The notes under the pieces were generated by a model. That model saw only the letters and a list, made by a program, of their open reading frames with translations, was not told the DNA's origin and searched no databases. Shown here piece by piece: positions 1 through 6,316 of a DNA stretch of 8,494 nucleotides. Position 1 is the stretch's first letter. Each line of letters begins with the position of its first letter. Source of the DNA: Legionellaceae bacterium UBA2794 (GTDB taxonomy: Bacteria > Pseudomonadota > Gammaproteobacteria > Legionellales > Legionellaceae); NCBI GenBank assembly GCA_002352055.1, contig DEHS01000070.1:1-8494 (forward strand). Direction: 5' to 3'. Position numbers and translations under genes: made by a program.

Positions 1-2023
1 AAAACGTAACCGCATTATGTCGCCCGTCGCGCGGGTCAACATTGATATTACCAATATTAGAATTCGCTTCAGAAATCGCAGTCGCCAAAGCGGCCAAAAC
101 ACCGCGCTCATTCGCTACATCAACCGTTATATCCACCCAATATTCTCCCTGAACCTGTTCATCCCAACGTAGGGCAATAAACTGATCAGGATTGCTGCGT
201 GAAGTTTTTAAGGTGGGACAATCGCTGGCATGAACAATAATTCCTCTGCCCTGCTGGAATTTACCAACAATGCTATCACCAGGAATTGGCTGACAACATT
301 CGCCAAAATGCACCACCATACCTTCAGTGCCTTTGATTGCCAAGGGGCGACTTTTACTTCCCTTATCGAGCTCATTCGAATCGTGAGCCACCACCAGACG
401 CTTGGCAATAACCATAGACATTTGATTACCAATCCCTATTGCGTACAATAAATCATCGGGTGTTTTATAATGCAAATCACTAATTAACGCCTGTAATGAT
501 TCAGGAGGGACTTTTGCATAGTCGCTTGAAAGCTCAATAAGGGATTGCTCTAAAAGACGTTTGCCCAAAACAATCGACTCAACATGTTGTTGGCTTTTTA
601 AGAAATGACGGATGTTAGAGCGGGCTTTACCAGTGACCACAAAATTAAGCCAAGCTGGACTCGGGTGAGCTGCTGGTGCCGTTATAATTTCAACAGTTTG
701 ACCGTTCGATAAAGGAATACTGAGTGGCACCAATCTCCTGTTTACTTTTGCTGCGACGCAGCTGTTTCCCACCCCGGAGTGTACTGTATAGGCGAAATCA
801 ACTGGCGTGGCTCCTTTAGGCAATTCCATGATATGCCCTTTGGGCGTGAATACATAAACCTCATCAGGGAAGAGATCAATTTTTACGTTTTCAATAAACT
901 CCAAAGAATTACCGGTACTTCGCTGCATTTCCAATAAACTTTGCACCCACTCACGAGCTCGCAGCTGTGCTTCATTGACCTCTAAACCCGAGGATTTATA
1001 AATCCAGTGCGCAGCAACCCCGTTATCGGCTACTTTATCCATTTCACGTGTTCTGATTTGAACTTCCAGTGGAACGCCAAAAGGTCCGAATAAGGTAGTA
1101 TGCAGCGATTGATACCCGTTCGCTTTGGGTATGCCGATATAATCTTTAAATCGCTGAGGCACGGGTTTGTAAGTACAATGCAATGCACCTAATATTCGAT
1201 AACATGAATCAATATCTTCAGTGATAACCCGAAAGGCAAACACATCGGTAATTTCTGTAAATGAGGCTTTTTTCTGTCGCATTTTGCGATAAATGCTGTA
1301 TAAATGCTTTTGTCGACCAAAAACCTGTTCGTAAGGAATTTTTAATTGAGCCAGTGCGTGTTGCAAATCTTTTTCAATAGTTTGGGTCAATTCGCGACGA
1401 TTCCCTCGCGATTTTTCCACTGCGGACTTGATGGCGCGATACCGCATGGGATATAACGCCTGAAAACCAAGATCCTCAAGCCCCACATAAATTGAATGCA
1501 TCCCTAAACGGTTAGCAATAGGTGCATAAATTTCGAGTGTTTCAATTGCTATTCGTCTGCGTTTGGCATAAGGCATAGCGCCAAGGGTCCGCATATTATG
1601 AAGGCGGTCCGCCAGTTTCACGATGATAACGCGAATGTCTTTGACCATGGCCAAAACCATTTTGCGAAAATTTTCCGCCTGGGCTTCTGCTTTGGATTCA
1701 AATTTGATTTTGGTAAGTTTAGTAACTCCGTCAACAAGGGCGGTGACGTCTTCCCCGAATTGACGGGTTAAATCTTCTTTACTTATGGAGGTATCTTCAA
1801 CAACATCATGGAGCAAGGTCGCCATAATGGTTTGATAATCCAGACGCATACGAGCAAGAATAAGCGCTGCGGCTACTGGATGAGTAATATAAGGCTCGCC
1901 CGAACGACGCATTTGACCCTGGTGTGCTTTTTCAGCAACCAGAAACGCCTGGTAACATTTTTCTATTTGCGTCTGCTCAAGGTAGCATTTAAGCTCTTCA
2001 TCGAGCTCCTTAAAGTAGCTCAC
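1..2023 (-). CDS. spoT: SpoT, bifunctional (p)ppGpp 3'-pyrophosphohydrolase/synthetase (3' end beyond window)
   Basis: SpoT hydrolyses the alarmone (p)ppGpp and synthesises it weakly, setting the stringent response in the cytoplasm. The window shows 674 codons without a stop; E. coli SpoT has 702, so about 30 residues of the C-terminal ACT domain lie beyond the left edge. Visible in order: HD hydrolase domain with H72-D73 and E76-D77 (LLHDVVEDT); synthetase domain with RFKD at 291-294, the RxKD form typical of SpoT/Rel rather than RelA; TGS domain about 388-449 (VFTPKGHIMELPKGATPVDFAY); a Cys-Cys region at 576-577 (GECCQPIPGD); and the start of ACT from about 628. I chose the GTG at 2023 because AAGGGAG lies six bases upstream and the first 20 residues then align without gap to E. 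coli SpoT as I remember it. An in-frame ATG at 2047 would add eight residues. The gene lies 155 bases behind rpoZ, as in the enterobacterial rpoZ-spoT order. Confidence 0.97.
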   Translation of the reverse strand, partial: MSYFKELDEELKCYLEQTQIEKCYQAFLVAEKAHQGQMRRSGEPYITHPVAAALILARMRLDYQTIMATLLHDVVEDTSISKEDLTRQFGEDVTALVDGVTKLTKIKFESKAEAQAENFRKMVLAMVKDIRVIIVKLADRLHNMRTLGAMPYAKRRRIAIETLEIYAPIANRLGMHSIYVGLEDLGFQALYPMRYRAIKSAVEKSRGNRRELTQTIEKDLQHALAQLKIPYEQVFGRQKHLYSIYRKMRQKKASFTEITDVFAFRVITEDIDSCYRILGALHCTYKPVPQRFKDYIGIPKANGYQSLHTTLFGPFGVPLEVQIRTREMDKVADNGVAAHWIYKSSGLEVNEAQLRAREWVQSLLEMQRSTGNSLEFIENVKIDLFPDEVYVFTPKGHIMELPKGATPVDFAYTVHSGVGNSCVAAKVNRRLVPLSIPLSNGQTVEIITAPAAHPSPAWLNFVVTGKARSNIRHFLKSQQHVESIVLGKRLLEQSLIELSSDYAKVPPESLQALISDLHYKTPDDLLYAIGIGNQMSMVIAKRLVVAHDSNELDKGSKSRPLAIKGTEGMVVHFGECCQPIPGDSIVGKFQQGRGIIVHASDCPTLKTSRSNPDQFIALRWDEQVQGEYWVDITVDVANERGVLAALATAISEANSNIGNINVDPRDGRHNAVTF

Positions 2024-2029
2024 GCAGTA

Positions 2030-2036
2030 CTCCCTT
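2030..2036 (-). promoter_or_regulatory. spoT ribosome binding site
   Basis: Read on the minus strand the sequence is AAGGGAG, followed by six bases and then GTG at 2023. It decides the spoT start: the upstream ATG at 2047 has no comparable Shine-Dalgarno sequence, and this site would fall inside the coding region if that ATG were used. Confidence 0.75.
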
Positions 2037-2051
2037 ATGTCCAACATGGCT

Positions 2052-2057
2052 ATAATA
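2052..2057 (-). promoter_or_regulatory. possible -10 element of a spoT promoter
   Basis: On the minus strand TATTAT (5 of 6 to TATAAT) lies 28 bases before the GTG of spoT, which would give a leader of roughly 20 bases. No good -35 hexamer stands 16-18 bases further upstream, so this is weak. spoT may simply be transcribed from upstream with gmk and rpoZ. Confidence 0.2.
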
Positions 2058-2178
2058 CCTCTCGTTGTTCAAATTATGGCTTTATGCTTCGCTTAATAAT
2101 AAGTGCTTTGCTTAAATACCATAACTCAAACAGTCAGGTGGTATATCGAGGGCTTGCCTCATACTGCAAAGTCACCAA

Positions 2179-2382
2179 TTATTCTTTATCTAATATATCA
2201 GCAGTAACGAATCCTTCAGCAATTTCACGCAATGCGACTACTGTCGGCTTGTCATTTTCCCATTCAACCATCGGCTGATCACCACGAACAGCAATTTGAC
2301 GGGCGCGTTTTGTCGCTACCATCACTAATTCAAATCGATTTGCAACATGCTCCAAACAATCTTCAACGGTTACTCGTGCCAT
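2179..2382 (-). CDS. rpoZ: RNA polymerase omega subunit
   Basis: Omega is the small RNA polymerase subunit that supports folding and assembly of the beta-prime subunit and, in proteobacteria, forms part of a ppGpp binding site. The 67-residue product starts MARVTVEDCLEHVANRFELV and continues with KRARQIAVRG and ENDKPTVVALREIAEG, all close to E. coli omega ([33 protein letters not shown]). It is shorter than the 91-residue E. coli protein because the variable, Glu/Gln-rich C-terminal tail is missing, which is common outside the enterics. The ATG at 2382 was chosen because GGAGG lies four bases upstream; the open frame reaches five codons further to 2397, but those codons contain the ribosome binding site. 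It sits between gmk (71-base gap) and spoT, so the ppGpp synthase/hydrolase and a ppGpp-sensing polymerase subunit are neighbours. Confidence 0.96.
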   Translation of the reverse strand: MARVTVEDCLEHVANRFELVMVATKRARQIAVRGDQPMVEWENDKPTVVALREIAEGFVTADILDKE

Positions 2383-2385
2383 AAA

Positions 2386-2391
2386 TCCTCC
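2386..2391 (-). promoter_or_regulatory. rpoZ ribosome binding site
   Basis: On the minus strand GGAGGA is followed by TTT and the ATG at 2382. It is a strong Shine-Dalgarno match and settles the start against the longer reading from 2397, which would place this site inside the gene. Confidence 0.75.
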
Positions 2392-2453
2392 GGTCATTAA
2401 ACAGAACGCTCTTTTGGCTCTGAGTTTTCTGTTTACAGCTCAAACCTTACATT

Positions 2454-3083
2454 TTACTGCGATGACAACAGGAATGAAAGCAATTTTGATTGTTTATTTA
2501 CCTGACACTCCATTTTCAGGCGATTTGCAATCACAATAGCGCTTAATTCCATTGCCGCATGTTCAAAACTATCATTAACTATCAAATAATCAAATTCAGG
2601 ATAATGGCTCAATTCATCTTGAGCCTTTTTCATCCGGTCACTAATTACTTCGTCTTTATCCTGCCGACGGTTCATCAACCGTTGCTTTAACTCCTCAAGA
2701 GAAGGCGGAATGATAAAAATACTGACCGCTTGCGGAAAAATACGCTTGATTTGCTCCGCCCCCTGCCAGTCTATATCTAATATAATATCAATACCCTGCT
2801 CGAGCCTGCTACTGATCTGCGCTACACTGGTACCATACAAATGATTAAATACTTTGGCGTGCTCAATGAACGCATTTTCTTCAATAAGTGACTTAAACTC
2901 ACTCTCATCAACAAAAAAATAATCAACACCATGTTTTTCCCCGGGTCGCATAATTCGAGTCGTATGAGATATAGATACTTCAACACGGTCCAAGGTCTCT
3001 ACCAATTTTCTCACCAGACTTGTTTTGCCTCCTCCAGAGGGTGCAGCAACAATGTATAAATTTCCAGAATAATTACCAGCCAT
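2454..3083 (-). CDS. gmk: Guanylate kinase
   Basis: Guanylate kinase transfers phosphate from ATP to GMP to make GDP, feeding GTP and hence (p)ppGpp synthesis; cytoplasmic. The 209-residue product (E. coli 207) has the P-loop APSGGGKTS at residues 14-22 with K20, the GMP-binding stretch SHTTRIMRPGEKHGVDYFF, and downstream the signatures LDIDWQGAEQIK, IFIIPPS and YDYLIVND. The ATG at 3083 was chosen because it gives MAGNYSGNLYIV, matching the short N-terminus of E. coli Gmk (MAQGTLYIV), with GAG eight bases upstream. A GTG at 3092 overlaps the yicC stop as GTGA and would add three residues, so it cannot be excluded. The gap to yicC is five bases, so the two are surely co-transcribed and perhaps translationally coupled. 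Confidence 0.97.
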   Translation of the reverse strand: MAGNYSGNLYIVAAPSGGGKTSLVRKLVETLDRVEVSISHTTRIMRPGEKHGVDYFFVDESEFKSLIEENAFIEHAKVFNHLYGTSVAQISSRLEQGIDIILDIDWQGAEQIKRIFPQAVSIFIIPPSLEELKQRLMNRRQDKDEVISDRMKKAQDELSHYPEFDYLIVNDSFEHAAMELSAIVIANRLKMECQVNKQSKLLSFLLSSQ

Positions 3084-3088
3084 TATGA

Positions 3089-3955
3089 TCACTCAATATT
3101 TTGTATTTGCTCACGCATTTGCTCTATTAATACTTTCATCTCAACCGCAGACTGGGTTAATTCAGATGAATCTGATTTTGAACTGAGCGTGTTGGCCTCT
3201 CTGTTTAATTCCTGCATTAAAAAATCTAATCGTCTACCCGCCACTTTATCGCTTTGAAGTGTTCGCGTGACTTCTTTAATGTGGGTGTGCAATCTGTCCA
3301 GCTCCTCACTCACATCAAGCCGAGCCAAAATTATGGCAATTTCCTGTTCCAATCTAGCCTCTAATACTTCCAGCTGCACTGAATGCAAACGGGTGAGTAA
3401 TTTATCTTTACTCTGTTGCGCAAGACCAGAAATTAAAATCCTGGCACGGGACACTTCGGCTTTTAATCCTTGCAAGCGATTTTCCACCAGAGTTTGCAAG
3501 GCCTTGCCCTCTGTAATTCTGGCCTGACTTAACTCCGCTACACTTTGCTCAAACAAAGATAGTGCGTGTTTCCCTATCTCTTCCATGTCCAATTGTCCTG
3601 ATTCAACCACTCCAGGCCATGCTAAAACTTTACTGACGCTTAAATCATTAGCAAGCTGATGCGATGAGGACAATTGGTCTCCCATACTTACTATTGCATT
3701 AACCATACCTATATTAATAAGCATAGACTGATTATCGGCACTTGTATTCTGATATTTGAGTTGACACTCCAGTTTCCCGCGATTAATTTTATCCCGTAGT
3801 ACTGCTCTCAGTTGAGTTTCAAGAAAACGAAGCGATTCTGGCAAACGAAAGGAGACATCCAGATAACGATGATTAACAGACCGTATTTCCCAGGACAGAT
3901 TGCCTCCAGCTATCTGTTTTTGCGTGCGGGCAAAAGCCGTCATACTATGGATCAT
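3089..3955 (-). CDS. yicC: YicC family protein (YicC/YloC endoribonuclease family)
   Basis: Members of this family have been reported as endoribonucleases or as factors helping PNPase degrade small RNAs; the role in this organism is inferred. The 288-residue product (E. coli YicC 287) begins MIHSMTAFARTQKQ, matching MIRSMTAYARRE. It contains WEIRSVNHRYLDVSFRLPE in the N-terminal domain, LAWPGVVE in the middle, and the conserved C-terminal domain with DVSEELDRLHTHIKE, GRRLDFLMQELNREANTLSSKS and a C-terminus MREQIQNIE identical to the E. coli one. The C-terminal half is helix-rich. The ATG at 3955 (GGGA five bases upstream) was chosen over a longer frame to 3994 because it fits the family N-terminus. 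It is the first gene of the yicC-gmk-rpoZ-spoT cluster and is divergent from rph, as in E. coli. Two RNA-metabolism genes thus flank one shared upstream region. Confidence 0.95.
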   Translation of the reverse strand: MIHSMTAFARTQKQIAGGNLSWEIRSVNHRYLDVSFRLPESLRFLETQLRAVLRDKINRGKLECQLKYQNTSADNQSMLINIGMVNAIVSMGDQLSSSHQLANDLSVSKVLAWPGVVESGQLDMEEIGKHALSLFEQSVAELSQARITEGKALQTLVENRLQGLKAEVSRARILISGLAQQSKDKLLTRLHSVQLEVLEARLEQEIAIILARLDVSEELDRLHTHIKEVTRTLQSDKVAGRRLDFLMQELNREANTLSSKSDSSELTQSAVEMKVLIEQMREQIQNIE

Positions 3956-3982
3956 ATAATTCCCATCTAGTAACTTTGCGCG

Positions 3983-4012
3983 AATATACCGCAATTTAAC
4001 TTATTTTGACAG
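3983..4012 (-). promoter_or_regulatory. predicted sigma70-type promoter for yicC-gmk cluster
   Basis: On the minus strand the -35-like CTGTCA (4012-4007, 4 of 6) and the -10-like TATATT (3988-3983, 5 of 6) are 18 bases apart. Transcription would start near 3976, leaving about 20 bases before the yicC ATG. The position fits the first gene of the cluster; this is consensus matching only. Confidence 0.45.
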
Positions 4013-4122
4013 AGATCCGTTCACGAATTAATCATGTTGATATCATTAATTATTTATATAAAACGCCATTTAATGTAACAAATTGTAATAACACCAAGAG
4101 TGCATCAAAATCAATTAAGAGC

Positions 4123-4128
4123 TATACT
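4123..4128 (+). promoter_or_regulatory. possible -10 element of the rph promoter
   Basis: TATACT (5 of 6 to TATAAT) lies 24 bases before the rph ATG and would give a leader of roughly 18 bases. No good -35 hexamer is present 16-18 bases upstream. The surrounding 4030-4110 is very AT-rich, so other -10-like hexamers occur by chance, for example TATAAA at 4057-4062. Confidence 0.25.
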
Positions 4129-4140
4129 TGCCATTTTTCC

Positions 4141-4145
4141 GAGGA
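4141..4145 (+). promoter_or_regulatory. rph ribosome binding site
   Basis: GAGGA is followed by seven bases and the ATG at 4153. It sets the rph start at the family N-terminus and rules against the open-frame extension back to 4006, whose extra 49 codons do not resemble RNase PH. Confidence 0.7.
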
Positions 4146-4152
4146 TCTATCC

Positions 4153-4860
4153 ATGCGCCCTAGTAACCGTGAAGCCAATCAACTCCGTCCAATTAAAATA
4201 ACACGAAACTTTACCAATCATGCGGAAGGTTCTGTATTAGTAGAATTCGGTCAAACCCGAGTTTTATGTAATGCTTCTGTTATTGATGGCGTACCGCGTT
4301 TTATAAAGGGAAAAAATCAAGGCTGGGTTACTGCAGAGTACGGTATGTTACCGCGGGCAACTCACAGCCGCAGCGATCGTGAAGCCAGTAAAGGCAAGCA
4401 AGGGGGCAGGACACTAGAAATTCAACGATTGATTGGTCGCTCGTTAAGAACTTGTATTGATTTGAAAGTTATTGGCGAACACACCATAACTCTTGATTGT
4501 GACGTCATTCAGGCCGATGGTGGAACCCGCACCGCAGCGATAACAGGTGCCTGCGTTGCAATGAAAGATGCTATAAACTGGATGGTTCAAAGAGAAAAAA
4601 TACGTAAAGTTCCTGTATTTAATTATGTTGCAGCAGTATCTGTAGGTATTTATCGCGGACAACCTGTACTGGATTTGGATTATGCTGAAGATGTACTTGC
4701 CGAAACCGATATGAATGTTGTGATGAATGAAGAAGGTCATTTTATTGAAATTCAAGGCACTGCAGAAGACAGACATTTTAACCGTGATCAATTAAACAGT
4801 ATGCTTGCTCTTGCAGAAATTGGAATTCCTCAATTAATTGAATTACAAAAGAACGCTTAA
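4153..4860 (+). CDS. rph: Ribonuclease PH
   Basis: RNase PH is a phosphate-dependent 3'-5' exoribonuclease that trims the 3' ends of tRNA precursors and other RNAs, working as a ring of six subunits in the cytoplasm. The 235-residue product (wild-type E. coli 238) begins MRPSNREANQLRPIKITRNF and carries HAEGSVLVEFGQTRVLC, GWVTAEYGMLPRATHSR, KGKQGGRTLEIQRLIGR (R86), LDCDVIQADGGTRTA (R126, phosphate site) and DLDYAEDVLAETDMNVVM, with D180 and D186 at the usual metal-binding acidic positions. The C-terminus is intact, unlike the frameshifted rph-1 allele of E. coli K-12. It is transcribed divergently from yicC and converges on pilT. In E. coli pyrE follows rph with an attenuator between them; here no pyrE follows, so that coupling is absent. 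Confidence 0.97.
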   Translation: MRPSNREANQLRPIKITRNFTNHAEGSVLVEFGQTRVLCNASVIDGVPRFIKGKNQGWVTAEYGMLPRATHSRSDREASKGKQGGRTLEIQRLIGRSLRTCIDLKVIGEHTITLDCDVIQADGGTRTAAITGACVAMKDAINWMVQREKIRKVPVFNYVAAVSVGIYRGQPVLDLDYAEDVLAETDMNVVMNEEGHFIEIQGTAEDRHFNRDQLNSMLALAEIGIPQLIELQKNA

Positions 4861-4874
4861 TCCTGATTCGTGCT

Positions 4875-4899
4875 CTTGGGGGCAATCTCCTCAAGGAGA
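4875..4899 (+). other. two mutually exclusive hairpins downstream of rph
   Basis: CTTGGGGG (4875-4882) can pair with TCCTCAAG (4888-4895) as an 8-base stem with two G-U pairs and a five-base loop. Alternatively TCTCC (4886-4890) pairs with GGAGA (4895-4899) around TCAA. The second lies before a TTTT at 4907-4910. The spacing is too long for a good terminator, so the role is unknown. Confidence 0.35.
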
Positions 4900-4911
4900 G
4901 ACGTCGTTTTA

Positions 4912-4929
4912 ACAGAAATAAATTTCTGT
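4912..4929. repeat. 18-base palindrome
   Basis: ACAGAAAT (4912-4919) and ATTTCTGT (4922-4929) are perfect inverted arms around AA. It could be a weak hairpin or a protein-binding site. Its location 51 bases after the rph stop argues against an operator for rph. Confidence 0.5.
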
Positions 4930-4940
4930 CCATAAATTAC

Positions 4941-4983
4941 CCCTCTAGATACCTCGGTCAAGCCGAGGTACGTAGGGCTTTTT
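4941..4983 (+). terminator. candidate intrinsic terminator of rph, formed by repeat unit 1
   Basis: The perfect 8-base stem TACCTCGG / CCGAGGTA (4950-4957 with 4963-4970, loop TCAAG) can be extended across an internal loop by CCCT (4941-4944) pairing with AGGG (4974-4977). The extended stem is followed at once by C and TTTTT (4979-4983). The position, 80 bases beyond the rph stop, fits. The internal loop makes it an imperfect terminator. Confidence 0.4.
4950..4977 (+). repeat. palindromic repeat unit 1
   Basis: Hairpin TACCTCGG, loop TCAAG, CCGAGGTA, followed by CGTAGGG. Compared with unit 3 the second stem pair is A-T instead of C-G, changed on both sides so that pairing is kept. It has the same orientation as unit 2 and the opposite one to unit 3. 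It resembles REP-like intergenic palindromes. Confidence 0.8.
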
Positions 4984-5053
4984 AATAGGGCACAGGGTTT
5001 TTTAATGGCTACTTCGCTTTAAACAAATAATTCTACTAAGATTAACCCCTGCA

Positions 5054-5080
5054 TCCCTCGGTCAAGCCAAGGGACGTAGG
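5054..5080 (+). repeat. palindromic repeat unit 2
   Basis: Hairpin TCCCTCGG (5054-5061), loop TCAAG, CCAAGGGA (5067-5074), then CGTAGG. One stem mismatch (C5059 against A5069) comes from a G-to-A difference to unit 3. It begins 104 bases after unit 1. Confidence 0.8.
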
Positions 5081-5122
5081 ATTTATTTAGGGATTCGTCG
5101 CTTAAATTAGCCCTTTCTACAC

Positions 5123-5160
5123 AAAACCCTACGTCCCTCGGCTTGACCGAGGGATCCAGG
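5123..5160 (-). terminator. candidate intrinsic terminator of pilT, formed by repeat unit 3
   Basis: On the minus strand the perfect 8-base stem of unit 3, extendable by CCT (5160-5158) pairing with AGG (5130-5128), is followed by TTTT (5126-5123). It lies about 100 bases beyond the pilT stop. The T run is short, so efficiency is uncertain. It mirrors unit 1 at the rph end. Confidence 0.35.
5127..5154 (-). repeat. palindromic repeat unit 3 (inverted)
   Basis: Read on the minus strand: TCCCTCGG (5154-5147), loop TCAAG, CCGAGGGA (5141-5134), then CGTAGGG (5133-5127). The 8-base stem is perfect. It forms a large inverted repeat with unit 2: arms 5048-5084 and 5124-5160, 34 of 37 positions complementary. 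Confidence 0.85.
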
Positions 5161-5260
5161 AGTCTTTTTATCAGGATATAATCTATATCTAAAATCACTC
5201 AAAATCAAAAATTAGGTAAACTCAGTAAACACCTGCAAACTGCCTCTTAAAATCCTAAAT

Positions 5261-6313
5261 CTAAAATGTTACAACGTCCCTGTCCAATAGACCTTTATTA
5301 ACCGTCGTCTCCAAAGCGGTTTGCATAGAAATTGTCTTCTCTGCTATTAATTTCATTAAATGCTGCTCCAGAGTCAGCATTCCATGTATTTGTCCGGTTT
5401 GCATTGCGGAGTAAATTTGCGGTAATTTATCTTCACGAATCAGATTACGAATAGCATTGGTGCAACGAAGTATTTCAACTGCAGCTACTCGACCAGGGTT
5501 AATTGTTCTAATGAGTTTTTGTGCGATTACCATCTGTAAAGATTCAGACAGTTGTGATCGAACCATAGATTTTTCCTCGGTTGGAAATACATCAATGATA
5601 CGACTGATTGCTTTCACAGCAGAACTGGTATGCAAAGTTGCGATAACCAAATGCCCTGTTTCAGCAGCCGTTAAAGCCAATCGAATAGTTTCCAAATCCC
5701 TAAGTTCCCCAAGCATAATTACATCAGGATCCTCTCGCAATGCAGCTCTTAGGGCGGAATGAAAACTCAATGAATGCTGTACTTCACGCTGGGTGATCAA
5801 CGACTTGTTACTCACATGAACAAATTCAATGGGATCTTCAACGGTTAACACATGCAAAGCTCGAGACGCATTGATTTGATTAATAATAGCCGCTAACGTG
5901 GTACTTTTTCCTGACCCTGTAGGCCCTGTTACCAGAACAAGCCCGTTTGGACATTGCGTCATCTCTTCTACAACCGGAGGCAAATTTAAATCCTTTATGG
6001 TTGGAATTATATCAGGGATGATTCGAAGAACAGCTGCAATACCCCGAGATTGATGAAATACATGTATCCTGAAACGAGCAAGATTTGATTTGGTAAAAGA
6101 AAAATCAATTTCCAAAAACTCTGATAAATGTATTTTTTGGCTTTCATTCAACAGCTCATGAATCAAAGTGGTGATACAATCAGAGCTCAATGGAGGTAAA
6201 TCCATAGTTTGCAATTCGCCATGAATGCGCATTATCGGGGGCATACCGGAAGACAAATGTAAATCGGAAGATTTTTGCTGCACCGCATAATCCATTAACT
6301 GACCTATATCCAT
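5261..6313 (-). CDS. pilT: Type IV pilus retraction ATPase PilT
   Basis: PilT is the hexameric cytoplasmic ATPase that powers type IV pilus retraction, needed for twitching and often for DNA uptake. The 350-residue product (usual about 345) starts MDIGQLMDYAVQQKSSDLHLSSG. It has Walker A GPTGSGKST at 130-138 (K136), the Asp box VLTVEDPIEF at 155-164, Walker B DPDVIMLGELRD at 195-206 with E203 as probable catalytic glutamate, the His box TGHLVIATLHT at 219-229, and the AIRNLIRE motif at 287-294, which marks PilT-type retraction ATPases. The ATG at 6313 was chosen because AGAGGA lies three bases upstream and the protein then begins like other PilTs; the open frame to 6370 adds 19 unrelated residues. 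It is divergent from yggS, as in Pseudomonas. No pilU follows downstream within the window. A PilU paralogue is the main alternative, but the motifs favour PilT. Confidence 0.95.
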   Translation of the reverse strand: MDIGQLMDYAVQQKSSDLHLSSGMPPIMRIHGELQTMDLPPLSSDCITTLIHELLNESQKIHLSEFLEIDFSFTKSNLARFRIHVFHQSRGIAAVLRIIPDIIPTIKDLNLPPVVEEMTQCPNGLVLVTGPTGSGKSTTLAAIINQINASRALHVLTVEDPIEFVHVSNKSLITQREVQHSLSFHSALRAALREDPDVIMLGELRDLETIRLALTAAETGHLVIATLHTSSAVKAISRIIDVFPTEEKSMVRSQLSESLQMVIAQKLIRTINPGRVAAVEILRCTNAIRNLIREDKLPQIYSAMQTGQIHGMLTLEQHLMKLIAEKTISMQTALETTVNKGLLDRDVVTF

Positions 6314-6316
6314 AAT

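Larger units (their letters stand above)
4861..5260. other. 400-base gene-free gap between convergent rph and pilT
   Basis: No credible open frame is present. The gap holds, left to right: two overlapping alternative hairpins (4875-4899), an 18-base perfect palindrome (4912-4929), three palindromic repeat units (4950-4977, 5054-5080, 5127-5154), a 13-base direct repeat (4974-4986 and 4994-5006) and a small AT hairpin (5175-5189). The stretch 5190-5260 is AT-rich and shows nothing I can name. Confidence 0.8.

Noticed and set aside
1808..2278. 156-codon open frame on the plus strand across spoT and rpoZ
   Set aside because: It is antisense to two conserved genes and its translation shows no recognisable domain.
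4006..4011. Perfect TTGACA as a -35 element for rph
   Set aside because: No good -10 follows at 16-18 bases (TAATCA at 17, AATCAT at 18), and it is 147 bases from the rph start. The same bases fit better as the -35 of yicC on the other strand.
4950..5154. Three repeats as a small CRISPR array
   Set aside because: The units are in mixed orientation, unequally spaced, imperfect, and there are no cas genes nearby.
5177..5182. Perfect TATAAT pointing into pilT antisense
   Set aside because: No -35 hexamer stands upstream and the region is AT-rich, so an antisense promoter is not supported.
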